A DNA stretch of 64,000 nt from Corynebacterium parakroppenstedtii (GCF_019754935.1 NZ_JAGSOA010000001.1:248001-312000); one strand, 5' to 3'. Counted from the first letter of the stretch, positions 8,908 through 18,045 are shown. A program made the numbers and translations. Notes: a model not told the origin generated them from the sequence alone.

Positions 8908-10086
8908 TTGTCCGTGAAAGCTGTGACCTTGCATTACCCCTCAGGTTTCTTATCGGCCGGCCGTTGTAAAGCTGGCCGCCACCCCTTCAAACCACTAACC
9001 ATGCTCGTGGGCGCCATACTCGTCATTGGTTTAACCACCACCGCGTGCGACGTCCCGTCACGCGACGGGGAATCGTCGTCCAGTCAGTCGGATAATTCAG
9101 AACATCCGGTCCATGCAGAGGGGCTCGTCAATGCCTCATTGAACACGGGCGATCCCCAAATCCTCGCCCAGATTAAACCGAATCTTCCTGCGAAAACGAC
9201 GTCGCAAGGCAAGGAAGTCACGGTGAAAAAGGCTGATCGCATTCTCGGCCTCGACCGATCCGGGGCTATGGCAGCATCTCTGTGGTCCATGGGCATGGGC
9301 GATAAACTCGTCGGAAGAGATATCTCTACTGATTTTCCGTCGGCTCAGAAGCTGCCCTTGGTAACACCAGGTGGTCACTCCATTAATGCCGAGGCAGTTC
9401 TCGATCTCAATCCCGACGTTATTTTCACCGACGGAACAATTGGGCCGCAATCTGTTTTCCGCCAATTGGAAAAATCTGGGATCACCGTTGTGCGTACCGA
9501 TCGAGACAGAAACCTTGTTAACGCGGATAACCTCATGAAGGAGATCGGGCTTGCCTTAGGTGACCCGGATGCTGGAAACCAAGCAGCACAGAAAGTGCGG
9601 GATGGTATTGAGTCCGCCAGCAAAGCTGCTCAAGCGGAATCTGACCATCGTCGCATGATTATGCTCTACCTGCGTGGGACGAATGTTTCGATGATCGCCG
9701 GGCCGAAATCTGGGGCACCTGACCTCATCAAATCGCTCGGCGGCGTCGATGCCGGTGAGGGGCTCGGGCTAGATAAGGCCTTTACTAACCTGACATCGGA
9801 AGCATTGGTCAAGGCTGCGCCCGATACAATCATTGTGATGAAAGAAGGGCTTGAGTCCATTGGTGGCTTGGATGGCCTCCACAAGCTCCCCGGGTTTGAT
9901 CAGACTCCAGCCGGAGCTCATGACAGTGTGCTAACTGTTCCCGACTCACACCTGTTGTCGTTCGGTCCTGACGCTGGCAGTGTGATCACAGCGATGGCCC
10001 AGGCCCTGTATGGCGACTCACAGTCACCATCGTCAGCTGCGCCGTCCTCAAACGCTACGCCTGAGGCCCTGGAGCGTCGATCATGA
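8908..10086 (+). CDS. hmuT: Haemin-binding lipoprotein HmuT of an ABC importer
   Basis: Substrate-binding lipoprotein that captures haemin outside the membrane and passes it to HmuUV. After a positively charged leader (RCKAGRHPFK) and a hydrophobic stretch comes the lipobox LTTTAC. The mature part is a two-lobe periplasmic-binding fold of the BtuF/FhuD class: RILGLDRSGAMAASLWSMG, then LNPDVIFTDG. A His in GGHSINAEAVL (about residue 157) sits where a haem ligand is placed in HmuT homologues, which is inference. The start is uncertain: TTG 8908 or GTG 8914; ATG 9001 would lose the charged n-region. Its TGA overlaps the hmuU ATG. Confidence 0.88.
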   Translation: MSVKAVTLHYPSGFLSAGRCKAGRHPFKPLTMLVGAILVIGLTTTACDVPSRDGESSSSQSDNSEHPVHAEGLVNASLNTGDPQILAQIKPNLPAKTTSQGKEVTVKKADRILGLDRSGAMAASLWSMGMGDKLVGRDISTDFPSAQKLPLVTPGGHSINAEAVLDLNPDVIFTDGTIGPQSVFRQLEKSGITVVRTDRDRNLVNADNLMKEIGLALGDPDAGNQAAQKVRDGIESASKAAQAESDHRRMIMLYLRGTNVSMIAGPKSGAPDLIKSLGGVDAGEGLGLDKAFTNLTSEALVKAAPDTIIVMKEGLESIGGLDGLHKLPGFDQTPAGAHDSVLTVPDSHLLSFGPDAGSVITAMAQALYGDSQSPSSAAPSSNATPEALERRS

Positions 10087-11174
10087 TGAAACGCTCCCGC
10101 ACACAGTCGTTCCATCAAACCCGAGTTGTAGCAACGGTCATTTTCTTTCCGACGATCATCGCGCTCCTGGCCATCAGCCTGGTGTGGTCAGCCACCGCCG
10201 GACAAGTGGAGACAACTCCCAGTCAAGTGTTGGGCTCGTTGCTGCACTCCATGAGAATATCCTGGTTGGACGGTCCCGATCACGCTAATGCCGAAGCCGC
10301 CTTATGGTACGTCCGATTCCCGCGAATCGTCGTCGGAGCCATTGTGGGCGCGGGCCTAGGAGTATCGGGAGTTCTTCTACAAGGCGTGTTTTCTAACCCG
10401 CTGGCTGAGCCGGGCATTATCGGTGTGTCCTCTGGAGCAGCCGTCGGGGCCTCCGCAGCCATTGCTTTGGGGGCATCGACAACCGCCGCTCACCAGGGGC
10501 TCGGCCCATGGATGGTCACGCTCGCGGCTTTCATTGCGGGCTTGTGTACTACCGCGTTTATATACTTCGCGTCCCGACGGAATGGCCGAAGCGAAGTTGT
10601 CACTCTCATTCTGACGGGTGTCGCCACCAATGCCATGGCCGGCGGTATTATCGCGTTCCTTACCTTCATTGCGGATAATGCAGCTCGCGATCAGATCGTG
10701 TTCTGGCAAATGGGTTCTATTGCGGGCTCATCGTGGACAGCCGCAGGAATCATCTGCATCGTCACTATTCCGGTCAGTCTTCTGGCCTGGACTTTGGCTA
10801 AACCGCTTGATCTTCTCTCCTTGGGTGAAAGTCAGGCACACCACCTGGGGGTCAATGTTGAGCGTCTCCGCGCGTCGATCGTCGTTATTGTCTCGCTACT
10901 TGTTGCGGTAGGCGTGGCCTTCACCGGCATCATTTCATTTGTTGGACTTGTTGTCCCTCACGCTTTACGGCTCATCGTCGGGCCCGGGCACCGCATTCTT
11001 ATCCCGGCTTCCGCATTGGGCGGTGCGCTAACACTGACCATTGCCGACGTCGTCGCACGAACAGCTATTCGCGGTGCTGATCTCCCTCTAGGGATGCTGA
11101 CAGCGCTTATTGGTGGTCCTGTGTTCTTCTACCTACTCCGACGCTCTCGTGGTCACTCTGGTGCATGGCGCTAG
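10083..11174 (+). CDS. hmuU: Haemin ABC transporter permease HmuU
   Basis: Membrane subunit of the FecCD/BtuC family, 363 residues with about nine to ten hydrophobic segments. Family signatures are clear: VRFPRIVVGAIVGAGLGVSGVLLQ-type N-terminal stretch (read in two parts), NPLAEPGIIGVSSGA, and FVGLVVPHALR in the cytoplasmic loop that contacts the ATPase. ATG 10083 overlaps the hmuT stop in an ATGA junction. It would form a homodimeric channel with two HmuV subunits. Confidence 0.92.
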   Translation: MMKRSRTQSFHQTRVVATVIFFPTIIALLAISLVWSATAGQVETTPSQVLGSLLHSMRISWLDGPDHANAEAALWYVRFPRIVVGAIVGAGLGVSGVLLQGVFSNPLAEPGIIGVSSGAAVGASAAIALGASTTAAHQGLGPWMVTLAAFIAGLCTTAFIYFASRRNGRSEVVTLILTGVATNAMAGGIIAFLTFIADNAARDQIVFWQMGSIAGSSWTAAGIICIVTIPVSLLAWTLAKPLDLLSLGESQAHHLGVNVERLRASIVVIVSLLVAVGVAFTGIISFVGLVVPHALRLIVGPGHRILIPASALGGALTLTIADVVARTAIRGADLPLGMLTALIGGPVFFYLLRRSRGHSGAWR

Positions 11175-11212
11175 CGTCTGCGACGAAGAACGATCTGTTA
11201 GGAAGGTTCTCC

Positions 11213-11980
11213 ATGCTATCTCTTGAGTCAGTGTCCTTACGCCGAGGTTCACGCGTCGTTCTCGATGCCGTTAATGTATCGATCGGCCAAGGAGAAGTTG
11301 TCGCCATCGTCGGGCCTAATGGTGCTGGTAAATCGACATTATTGGGCGTAGCCGCGGGCGATCTCACTCCTGATTCAGGAACAGTCTGGATCGAAGACCA
11401 CAACGTATCGACGACATCTGCGCCTGATTTAGCCCGCCTGCGATCAGTATTGACGCAATCGAACACCGTCGGTTTTTCCTTTACCGCCGGCGAGACTATT
11501 GCGATGGGCCGTGCGCCCTGGGCAAAAACCGAAACTGCCGACGAAGCAGCTGAGGCGATGAATACCGCGATCGAAGAAACCGGCGTTCGCGAATTTCTTT
11601 CCCGCGAGTTTCATCACCTCTCTGGTGGCGAGAAAGCTCGAGTATCTCTCGCTCGAGTTCTTACGCAAAACACTCCGTTAATCCTCCTTGATGAACCGAC
11701 GGCTGCGCTCGATATTCGTCATCAAGAAGATGTGATGAAGATTTGCCGACACCGGGCTAAGAATGGTGCCGCAGTGGGGATTGTTCTCCATGACTTATCT
11801 CTCGCCGCAGCGTGGAGTGACCGCATTATTGTGCTTGACCACGGCCAGGTTGCTGTGTCCGGGAATCCCGATGAGGTATTACAGCCCGAGTTGCTGAGCG
11901 AAATTTATGGCTGCCCCATGCAAGTTTTTCGTGGACCGGATGACTCCCCCATTGTTGTTCCGCTAAGAAAGACACAATAG
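11213..11980 (+). CDS. hmuV: Haemin ABC transporter ATPase HmuV
   Basis: ATP-hydrolysing subunit of the HmuTUV importer, 255 residues. Walker A is GPNGAGKST (34-42), the signature is LSGGEKARVSLARVL and Walker B is LILLDEPTAALD, followed by the H-loop in IVLHDLSLAA. I chose ATG 11213 because AGGAAGG lies about eight bases upstream; an earlier ATG at 11165 inside the end of hmuU would add 16 residues without homology. It is the last gene of hmuTUV and is followed by two strong hairpins. Confidence 0.93.
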   Translation: MLSLESVSLRRGSRVVLDAVNVSIGQGEVVAIVGPNGAGKSTLLGVAAGDLTPDSGTVWIEDHNVSTTSAPDLARLRSVLTQSNTVGFSFTAGETIAMGRAPWAKTETADEAAEAMNTAIEETGVREFLSREFHHLSGGEKARVSLARVLTQNTPLILLDEPTAALDIRHQEDVMKICRHRAKNGAAVGIVLHDLSLAAAWSDRIIVLDHGQVAVSGNPDEVLQPELLSEIYGCPMQVFRGPDDSPIVVPLRKTQ

Positions 11981-12082
11981 GTTTCTCCCACAACCATCGC
12001 ACACGGTCGGTGTTTAGCACGGCTCGTGATTGCTGTGAGCACCACTGTTGCGGCGGAGATGGCTCCGGCAGGTATAACTGAA

Positions 12083-12115
12083 CCCCACCTCACGGTACAA
12101 ACCATGAGATGGGGC
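12083..12115 (+). terminator. Hairpin after hmuV
   Basis: CCCCACCTCACGGT pairs with ACCATGAGATGGGG, 14 positions with two G-U pairs and a four-base ACAA loop. It lies 103 bases after hmuV, and the right arm is followed by CTAAGT with no T-run. It probably ends the hmu transcript. Confidence 0.55.
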
Positions 12116-12122
12116 TAAGTCG

Positions 12123-12165
12123 CAAGCTGCTGCTATCCATGGGATGATCCCATGGACGGCGGCTT
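12123..12165. terminator. Long bidirectional hairpin between hmuV and the surface-protein gene
   Basis: The core TCCATGGG/CCCATGGA (12136-12156) is a perfect inverted repeat, extended outwards by AAGCTGCTG / CGGCGGCTT with G-U pairs. It abuts the stop of the convergent surface-protein gene, so it could serve transcripts from both sides. Confidence 0.5.
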
Positions 12166-12167
12166 AG

Positions 12168-14624
12168 CTATTCGTTGTCTGCACTGTCATCATTGGACGA
12201 ATTCGGCTGCTGGGCTGCGGAGTTCCTCCGCTTTTCGATGCCGAATAGTGCAGCAAACACGATGGCGAGTGTGCCAAGGATGCCGATGATAGTTCCGTAA
12301 AGCCATCCGTGATCTGAGCTCGTGTTCTCGGAGTCGATGGCTTGGTCGCCGTCGGAATCTTTAGAACCCCTAGAGTTCTTGTTCTTCTTCTTGGCTTCGC
12401 GGGCTTTCTTCCGCGCTTCTTCTGCCTTCTTCTTTTCCTCAGCCTTCTTCTCGGCCGCCTTCACCGCGGACTCTTTTTCCTGCTGAGTACCGGTAACCGT
12501 AATGTCTGTCACCGTGTCTTGGCTGCGGTCCGTCGAACCGTGTGCTGCAAAGGTGAAGATAGCGCACTGGTTCTTAATGCAGTTACCGCCATCAAAGATG
12601 GGCTCGATGTTCAGCGTGGTGCTGAACGATCCGTTTGACGAAATCTGCTGTGGCCGCACCCAGTTGGTCGCTCCGAAAACAGAGGCATCCGTGAAGGAGA
12701 ACTTCGATTTCTCGGCAACCCCGACATAAACGCCGTTGCCGCCAGTCTTGAAGCCTTGGCCGGTCACCGTAACAGGAGTTTTTCCGGTCGGAGAGATCGT
12801 GGTTCGTGATACCGAAACTCGCGCTCCGCTGCGTGACTGACCCGACGTGCCACTTGCGCCCGAAGCTTGGCTGAGGCCATATCCGCCGCTCGAGCTGCCC
12901 GAACCTGAGCTGCCCGAACCTGAGCCGCCACTCCGGCTAACGCCTGAGGCAACAGACTGTGCTGCCTGCTGTGCGCTTGATGCAGCAACTCCACCCGCAA
13001 AGCTAACCGGTGTGGCCGTATCTTGACTACGGTCGCTCGACCCATGTGCGGCAAAGGTGTACACCGCGCACGCATTCGTCAGGCAATTCGCGCTTCCGAA
13101 TGTGGCTGACACGGGAAGATCAACAGAGAATGATCCATCAGAATTGAGGTTGCCTTTTTGATTGGAGACCCACACCGTACCGGGACCGAAGACATCAGCA
13201 TTGGTCGTACTGAATTGATCCTGCTGGGCAATCCCGACATAAACACCATTGCCGCTGGTCTTGAACCCTTGACCACTAACCCGGATCGTGTCTCCGCTCG
13301 GGTTAAGGTTCTGAGTCTTCGACAATGTGACCGCCGCGCCACTCGAGGAGTGTGCCCCGGTGGGTGCCGGCGCTGACTGGGCAGGCGCTCCTCCCTGAGG
13401 AGCAGCAGAGCCCGAGTTTCCGTTGCTGGACTGCCGGTTTCCACCTGGGTTCGCTGCGGGAGCGGCCTGGCCGTTGTCATTTCCGCCCGATGCTGCCCCG
13501 TCGCCGGAGGTAGCGGGGGGCGTCACAGCTCCGTCTTCCTTCTTGGCTACCCCACCTTTGAAGGAGACAGGCGTTGCTGTGTCCTGGCTTCTATCAGAAG
13601 ATCCGTGTGCAGCAAGTGTAAAGATCGAGCAGTGGTTGTCTTTACAGTTCGCGTTACCGAAGGTCGAGCTGACGGGCAAATCGATGGAGAAGGAACCATC
13701 GTCGTTCAGATTCCCCTTGCTCTTCGAGACCCACTTCGTATCGGGGCCAAAGGCGTCGGGATTAGTGGTGCTGAACTGATCATCCTGGGCGATACCTACA
13801 TAAATACCAGGCCCATCAGTTTTAAACCCTTTACCTTCAACTCGAACAGTATCTCCGCTCGGATTGAGGTCAGTGGTTTTATTTACTGAGACAGTTGCTC
13901 CGCTGCTTGATGTGCTGCCCAGGGAGCCGGAGTTTGGCTGGGAATTGCCGCCATTATCCTGGCCGGAATTGCTGTTGTCGCTGCCACCATCGCCGTAGTG
14001 ACCGCCCTCGGTGTCAACAGTGACCGGGCTTCCGTTACGGAAACTAATGGGTGTCCACGCGTCCTGGGAGCGGTCAAAGAGCTTCGGGAATGCGGTGAAT
14101 GACGCGACATAGCACTGGGTGGTGGTGCAGTCGACGTCCCTAAACTTGGTATCGACGGTCAAGTCGGTCGTGAAATTACCCTGGTCATCGGCTTTTACCT
14201 TGACCGCTTTGCCATAAGTCTTTGGATATCCGGACGCGGGCTTTTCGATTGTCTGGGTGACGTAAATAGATTCACCAGGCTTGTAACCCTTACCCGTCGC
14301 TTTGAGAGTATCGCCGCCACTGATGTCTTTATCTTTATCGAGAGTCAGCGTCGGTGATTGGGATTGTTCATCTCCCCCACCACTATTGAGGAATCGGCCA
14401 AGATCAGGCGATCCCGGGAATCCCAAGTCATTGATCGCGTCGCTCAACGAAGACAATTCAACTGCCGACGCAGCAGGGGCAGCAGCTGAACCCATCCCAA
14501 TGAGAGACACCGTTGACAAGGAGGCAACGAGGGCACGAGCCGCGGTACGACCATGCTTTTTCTTACTCGTGTTGCGTGAGCCACTGGGTGCGTGGGTCTC
14601 GGAGTGATCTCCGGTGGGAAGCAT
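12168..14624 (-). CDS. Large secreted, membrane-anchored protein with four neocarzinostatin-like repeats
   Basis: A predicted 818-residue surface protein. A long basic leader (NTSKKKHGRTAARA) and hydrophobic stretch ending AAAPAASA form a signal peptide. Four repeats of ~100 residues follow, each with a G[DK]T[VI].V.G[KQ]GFK opening, a [IV]YVG[IV]A strand, a conserved W, a DGSF turn, a CX4C pair and AHGSSDRSQDT. Repeats 2 and 3 are nearly identical; repeat 1 is the most diverged. Ser/Gly/Pro-rich linkers separate them. A Lys/Glu-rich segment and one membrane helix (LYGTIIGILGTLAIVFAALF) end it; there is no LPXTG. ATG 14624 has TGGAGAG upstream; the frame stays open to 14678. No HtaA domain is seen. 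Likely role: capture of haem or another hydrophobic ligand, by context. Confidence 0.75.
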   Translation of the reverse strand: MLPTGDHSETHAPSGSRNTSKKKHGRTAARALVASLSTVSLIGMGSAAAPAASAVELSSLSDAINDLGFPGSPDLGRFLNSGGGDEQSQSPTLTLDKDKDISGGDTLKATGKGYKPGESIYVTQTIEKPASGYPKTYGKAVKVKADDQGNFTTDLTVDTKFRDVDCTTTQCYVASFTAFPKLFDRSQDAWTPISFRNGSPVTVDTEGGHYGDGGSDNSNSGQDNGGNSQPNSGSLGSTSSSGATVSVNKTTDLNPSGDTVRVEGKGFKTDGPGIYVGIAQDDQFSTTNPDAFGPDTKWVSKSKGNLNDDGSFSIDLPVSSTFGNANCKDNHCSIFTLAAHGSSDRSQDTATPVSFKGGVAKKEDGAVTPPATSGDGAASGGNDNGQAAPAANPGGNRQSSNGNSGSAAPQGGAPAQSAPAPTGAHSSSGAAVTLSKTQNLNPSGDTIRVSGQGFKTSGNGVYVGIAQQDQFSTTNADVFGPGTVWVSNQKGNLNSDGSFSVDLPVSATFGSANCLTNACAVYTFAAHGSSDRSQDTATPVSFAGGVAASSAQQAAQSVASGVSRSGGSGSGSSGSGSSSGGYGLSQASGASGTSGQSRSGARVSVSRTTISPTGKTPVTVTGQGFKTGGNGVYVGVAEKSKFSFTDASVFGATNWVRPQQISSNGSFSTTLNIEPIFDGGNCIKNQCAIFTFAAHGSTDRSQDTVTDITVTGTQQEKESAVKAAEKKAEEKKKAEEARKKAREAKKKNKNSRGSKDSDGDQAIDSENTSSDHGWLYGTIIGILGTLAIVFAALFGIEKRRNSAAQQPNSSNDDSADNE
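12490..14340 (-). repeat. Four tandem coding repeats of the surface protein
   Basis: Approximate spans of the repeats on the minus strand: R1 14340-14024, R2 13895-13555, R3 13335-12990, R4 12815-12490. R2 and R3 share long identical stretches such as DQFSTTN and SSDRSQDTATPVSF. Linkers between them vary in length and are rich in Ser, Gly, Asn, Gln and Pro. Near-identity of R2 and R3 points to recent duplication or gene conversion. Confidence 0.75.
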
Positions 14625-15260
14625 GAACTCTCCAGGTAATCGAGGGGGCATTTCGAACTCGCCCGGCGCTGCGATCACGACGATGTCCCGTTAACCGATC
14701 CGGTGTAAGGGAGGGCGTCGTTAGGGAACGCTGGTGCATCAAGAAGTAGCGTTCCATGGCTATCACTTCCCATGCTCAGTCATGCAAATGACAGCCAAGG
14801 TTACGCATCTATCCTGATATGAAGGTAAAGCTTACTTGCTATTAAGTCAATATTTTTCTGCCCTGTGCCTCCCCATTATTTCGCACTCGATCGGGCGGAA
14901 ATGAAAATGATCACATAACCACGCGATTGGTGGGGCACGTGTTAACAATGTGGCGTAAAAGGCCAGTTTTCGCGCCCTTTTCTCAGCCTTTTTAGGGGGT
15001 AAGTGTTTAAAGAGTTGTCCTCTTCGTGTTGTGAGTAACATCAGCGACTTCTCAGTTTGTCGGAAGCGTGTGCCATTCATATGAGGGCTAGACTGAGGAC
15101 CCACGCCACACGGCACCCGACGACGGCGACTGGCCCCGTTCCCCTGCAGTGAACGTACGCAAAGGCTTAGCCAGTGGCACGTCGCGTGAAAACTGGGTGT
15201 TCCGTAGATACAAATAAACAGACTGAGACTAACCACCACGTACGAAAGGTGAAGAACAGT
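14625..15260. other. 636-base spacer between the surface-protein gene and galE
   Basis: No convincing gene. It should hold divergent promoters. Two sites can be named: a DtxR-like box at 14821-14839 (separate entry) and TGTGAGTAACATCAGC at 15030-15045, which matches 8 of 10 informative positions of the CRP/GlxR consensus and lies ~215 bases before galE. The open frame 14847-15470 on the minus strand runs into galE and has no family resemblance. Confidence 0.4.
14821..14839 (-). promoter_or_regulatory. Candidate DtxR box upstream of the surface-protein gene
   Basis: AAGGTAAAGCTTACTTG matches about 12 of 19 positions of the DtxR consensus and is an imperfect inverted repeat (AAGGTAA / TTACTTG) around AGC. 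It lies ~200 bases before the surface-protein start, so an intervening leader would be needed. Confidence 0.35.
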
Positions 15261-16253
15261 ATGAAGATTCTCGTAACAGGCGGCGCAGGATACGTTGGCG
15301 GCACCGTCGCTAAAGTGCTCCTTGAACAGGGACATTCCGTGACCGTTATTGACGATCTCACGACGGGCAATACTGACCTCCTTCCTGAGGGCGCGAACTT
15401 TGTCCGTAGAGATGTTCGCGATGTCGCTGCAGACGTCCTCGCTGATGAAGACTTCGATGGCGTTGCGCATTTCGCCGCCCGATCACTCGTCGGTGAATCT
15501 GTTGAGCGGCCTCAAGATTATTGGCACCACAACGTTGTGACCACATTGACGCTCCTGGACGCGATGCGCCATTCTCATGTCAGTAACTTGGTGTTCTCAT
15601 CCACTGCGGCTACCTATGGAGAACCGGAGACAGTTCCTATTACTGAAGAGTTCCCCACGCGGCCGACGAACCCGTATGGTGCGACGAAGCTCGCTATCGA
15701 TCACATGATCACGTCGTACGCCCACGCCTTCGGCTTGGGAGCAACATCGCTACGCTACTTCAATGTGGCCGGGGCCTACCACGGTCAAGGCGAAAACCGC
15801 CCCGTCGAAACCCACATCATTCCCATCATTCTCCAAGTAGCTCTAGGCCACCGCGATGGAGTGAAGATTTTTGGCGACGACTGGCCGACGAAGGACGGCA
15901 CGTGCATCCGGGACTATATTCACGTCAAGGATCTTGCCGATGCTCACCTCCTGGCGCTTGAAACCAACAAGCCCGGTCAGCACAGGATTTACAATCTCGG
16001 ATCCGGCGACGGGTATTCGGTCCGTGAAGTCATCGAGATGTGTCGAAAAGTGACTGGCCATCCGATCCCGGCGGATACTGCTCCCCGGCGGGCCGGTGAC
16101 CCCGCGATTCTTGTTGCGTCCAGCGACAAGGCTCATCACGAACTGGGGTGGAATCCGACACACACTGACCTCGAGACAATTGTGTCTACAGCGTGGGACT
16201 TCGCTCAATCGCTCGGAGATCGTGCGCATTCTTTACCCAAGGCGACGTCATAG
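15261..16253 (+). CDS. galE: UDP-glucose 4-epimerase
   Basis: Interconverts UDP-glucose and UDP-galactose with bound NAD; supplies galactose for cell-wall arabinogalactan and other glycans. The 330-residue protein is a short-chain dehydrogenase/reductase: GGAGYVGG for NAD (7-14), SSTAATYG with the catalytic Ser/Thr, and the YGATK catalytic pair Y139/K143. ATG 15261 is chosen because the NAD-binding strand MKILVTGG begins there and GAAAGG lies upstream. In corynebacteria galE normally follows dtxR closely; here a 7-kb iron block lies between them. Confidence 0.95.
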   Translation: MKILVTGGAGYVGGTVAKVLLEQGHSVTVIDDLTTGNTDLLPEGANFVRRDVRDVAADVLADEDFDGVAHFAARSLVGESVERPQDYWHHNVVTTLTLLDAMRHSHVSNLVFSSTAATYGEPETVPITEEFPTRPTNPYGATKLAIDHMITSYAHAFGLGATSLRYFNVAGAYHGQGENRPVETHIIPIILQVALGHRDGVKIFGDDWPTKDGTCIRDYIHVKDLADAHLLALETNKPGQHRIYNLGSGDGYSVREVIEMCRKVTGHPIPADTAPRRAGDPAILVASSDKAHHELGWNPTHTDLETIVSTAWDFAQSLGDRAHSLPKATS

Positions 16254-16305
16254 AGAGCACGCAGCTAGACGACGCCATACATAACGCGCACACCATGCGG
16301 CTGCG

Positions 16306-18045
16306 TCACTCTCTCCTAGCCTTTGCGTTGTCTTCGACGGGATCGTGGCCCCACCGCTGTAAACGCCAAGCTGCTTGTACGCCCTCAGACAGTGTTGATG
16401 CCCACGGCTCGAAGCGGAACTTATGGAATTCTTCGATGATGGCGTCGACATCAATCGCTCCGAGGAGCGTGTCTATCACTTTTCGTTCACTCGCGACATC
16501 GACACCACGGGCGGCGAGGGCGTTGACAGTAGTCACGAGATCATCAAGCGATTCGACGCTCAACGCGGTCAACAGCGCGATACCAGAATCGGTCCTCTGC
16601 CCACGATAAAGAGCGAGGAGCGAATAAGGCAACGACGCTCTTTCGTCGAATTTCTGTTCCTGTAAAGCGCGACGATAAGCCACCCCTGCCAAAGATTCAT
16701 GTTCATTCCGATCCATGATCCCCCACATACACAGAGCAAATGAACGCGACTGGGATGGGAAGGCCTGGGCTGCACTCAAGAAAATATCTCGAAGGGTCTG
16801 CCGTAGTGGCGAATAGCGAAGACCATGGCTGATGTCCCGCAAACTGCCAGTATTGAGAGCTCGAATCCAACGTTGAGCCACAACGGGATCACTAAAATCG
16901 GGCTGTTGTCCTTCTGATGATGCACTGGCAGCAATGTCCTCGGCTATCTCGCCGATCAGGGTCATGAAATCTCGAAAGCTATCAAGGCACAGTGACATCA
17001 GCGCATTACTGTCTAGACGCTCGTCGCTACCGAAAGCCGTGTTGAAACGATGTCCGGTCTCCCATGGACAAGCGATGTATTCGCCCCTGAGAGATTCACT
17101 ATCCATGTTCAGATCGGGGTCGAATTCGGCACCATCGGTGAAGTGACTAATGAACTCGCGGATGTAGATATCGCTGAGCTGCGCTTCTTCAGCAATTTCA
17201 TTACCCGCCTCGGGCGGAAAAGGCAGCACCGATTCGTCGGCGTCAAAAATGCTGGCCGTGTCGCTGTTCGGCAACGACGAATCCGTACTAGCACGGAGGT
17301 CAGAAAACCAGCTTTTCAGAGCTTCGCCATGGCCGACACTTCCAGTGTCGAAATGGCCGCCTGCGTCGAAAGACATGACGGCAAATGGCTGTCCCGCCCG
17401 TAGCGTGTCAATGCCAACGACTGCTGTGACCTCGACGCCTTTTGCCCACAACGTCGACATAATGGTGTTGATGGCTCGGATCGTGTCCGCAGATCCGTTT
17501 TCAGTGTGATCATCGACAGTCACGGTCGCGCTAAGACCATCGCCGCCCACTTGCTTTGTGACGTGAGCAGATGTGAATGTCGCACCAGGCAGCCCGGCGT
17601 TCACTGCTTCCGTGGCCGTCGCCCGTCGTCGATGATTGAGAGACGACCTCCCGGATTGGCCATCCTTCATCATCGACGCCACAAGATCGACGGCCCCAGG
17701 TTCGTCGACAATTAACCAGCATGCTGACGAGAGAGGGATATCAAGGGAGCCCAGCGCACGGTCGAAGCTATCTGCGTTATCAACTGGAGTGGCGAGTACA
17801 CACACTCCGCTAGACATTCGTTCTGATGGAGGTTCTGCCTGGCCACTGGATGTCTTGGCACCACTACAGTTTTCGCAGCAGGAGTCACCGATCAGGATCA
17901 GGTTTTTGTTGGTTGAGTTCTCTCCGAGGATCCGTGGCAACGCTCCTAGAACCGTGCCGACGATGTCAGAGGATGGGCGGGGACGGGCAAAAATGGAAAA
18001 CACGTCGGACGTACCGGTGCTACACGAGGAATGGCAATCTGTCAT
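16306..18045 (-). CDS. DUF4192-like protein, unusually long
   Basis: A 579-residue protein of unknown function from ATG 18045. The beginning (SSDIVGTVLGALPRILGENSTNKNLILIG) resembles the DUF4192 opening in which a GDP-A-LA-P-LLGF pattern precedes a Val-rich strand, and the place beside galE and the PAC2 gene is where a DUF4192 protein occurs in relatives. The middle is acidic and the last ~200 residues look like helical repeats (SLPYSLLALYRGQR). It has no signal peptide. An extended frame to 18168 would run through two DnaA boxes and is less likely. It is convergent with galE. Confidence 0.6.
   Translation of the reverse strand: MTDCHSSCSTGTSDVFSIFARPRPSSDIVGTVLGALPRILGENSTNKNLILIGDSCCENCSGAKTSSGQAEPPSERMSSGVCVLATPVDNADSFDRALGSLDIPLSSACWLIVDEPGAVDLVASMMKDGQSGRSSLNHRRRATATEAVNAGLPGATFTSAHVTKQVGGDGLSATVTVDDHTENGSADTIRAINTIMSTLWAKGVEVTAVVGIDTLRAGQPFAVMSFDAGGHFDTGSVGHGEALKSWFSDLRASTDSSLPNSDTASIFDADESVLPFPPEAGNEIAEEAQLSDIYIREFISHFTDGAEFDPDLNMDSESLRGEYIACPWETGHRFNTAFGSDERLDSNALMSLCLDSFRDFMTLIGEIAEDIAASASSEGQQPDFSDPVVAQRWIRALNTGSLRDISHGLRYSPLRQTLRDIFLSAAQAFPSQSRSFALCMWGIMDRNEHESLAGVAYRRALQEQKFDERASLPYSLLALYRGQRTDSGIALLTALSVESLDDLVTTVNALAARGVDVASERKVIDTLLGAIDVDAIIEEFHKFRFEPWASTLSEGVQAAWRLQRWGHDPVEDNAKARRE

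Noticed and set aside
12083..12165. Inverted repeats as ends of a mobile element
   Set aside because: No transposase, no target duplication and no second copy in the window; position between convergent stops fits terminators.
12168..14624. Naming the surface protein HtaA because it sits beside hmuTUV
   Set aside because: The repeats lack the HtaA-domain features I know; the motifs point to a neocarzinostatin-like repeat instead.
14847..15470. 207-codon open frame on the minus strand before and into galE
   Set aside because: Overlaps the 5' part of galE in antisense, has no recognisable domain, and the spacer part looks like promoter sequence.
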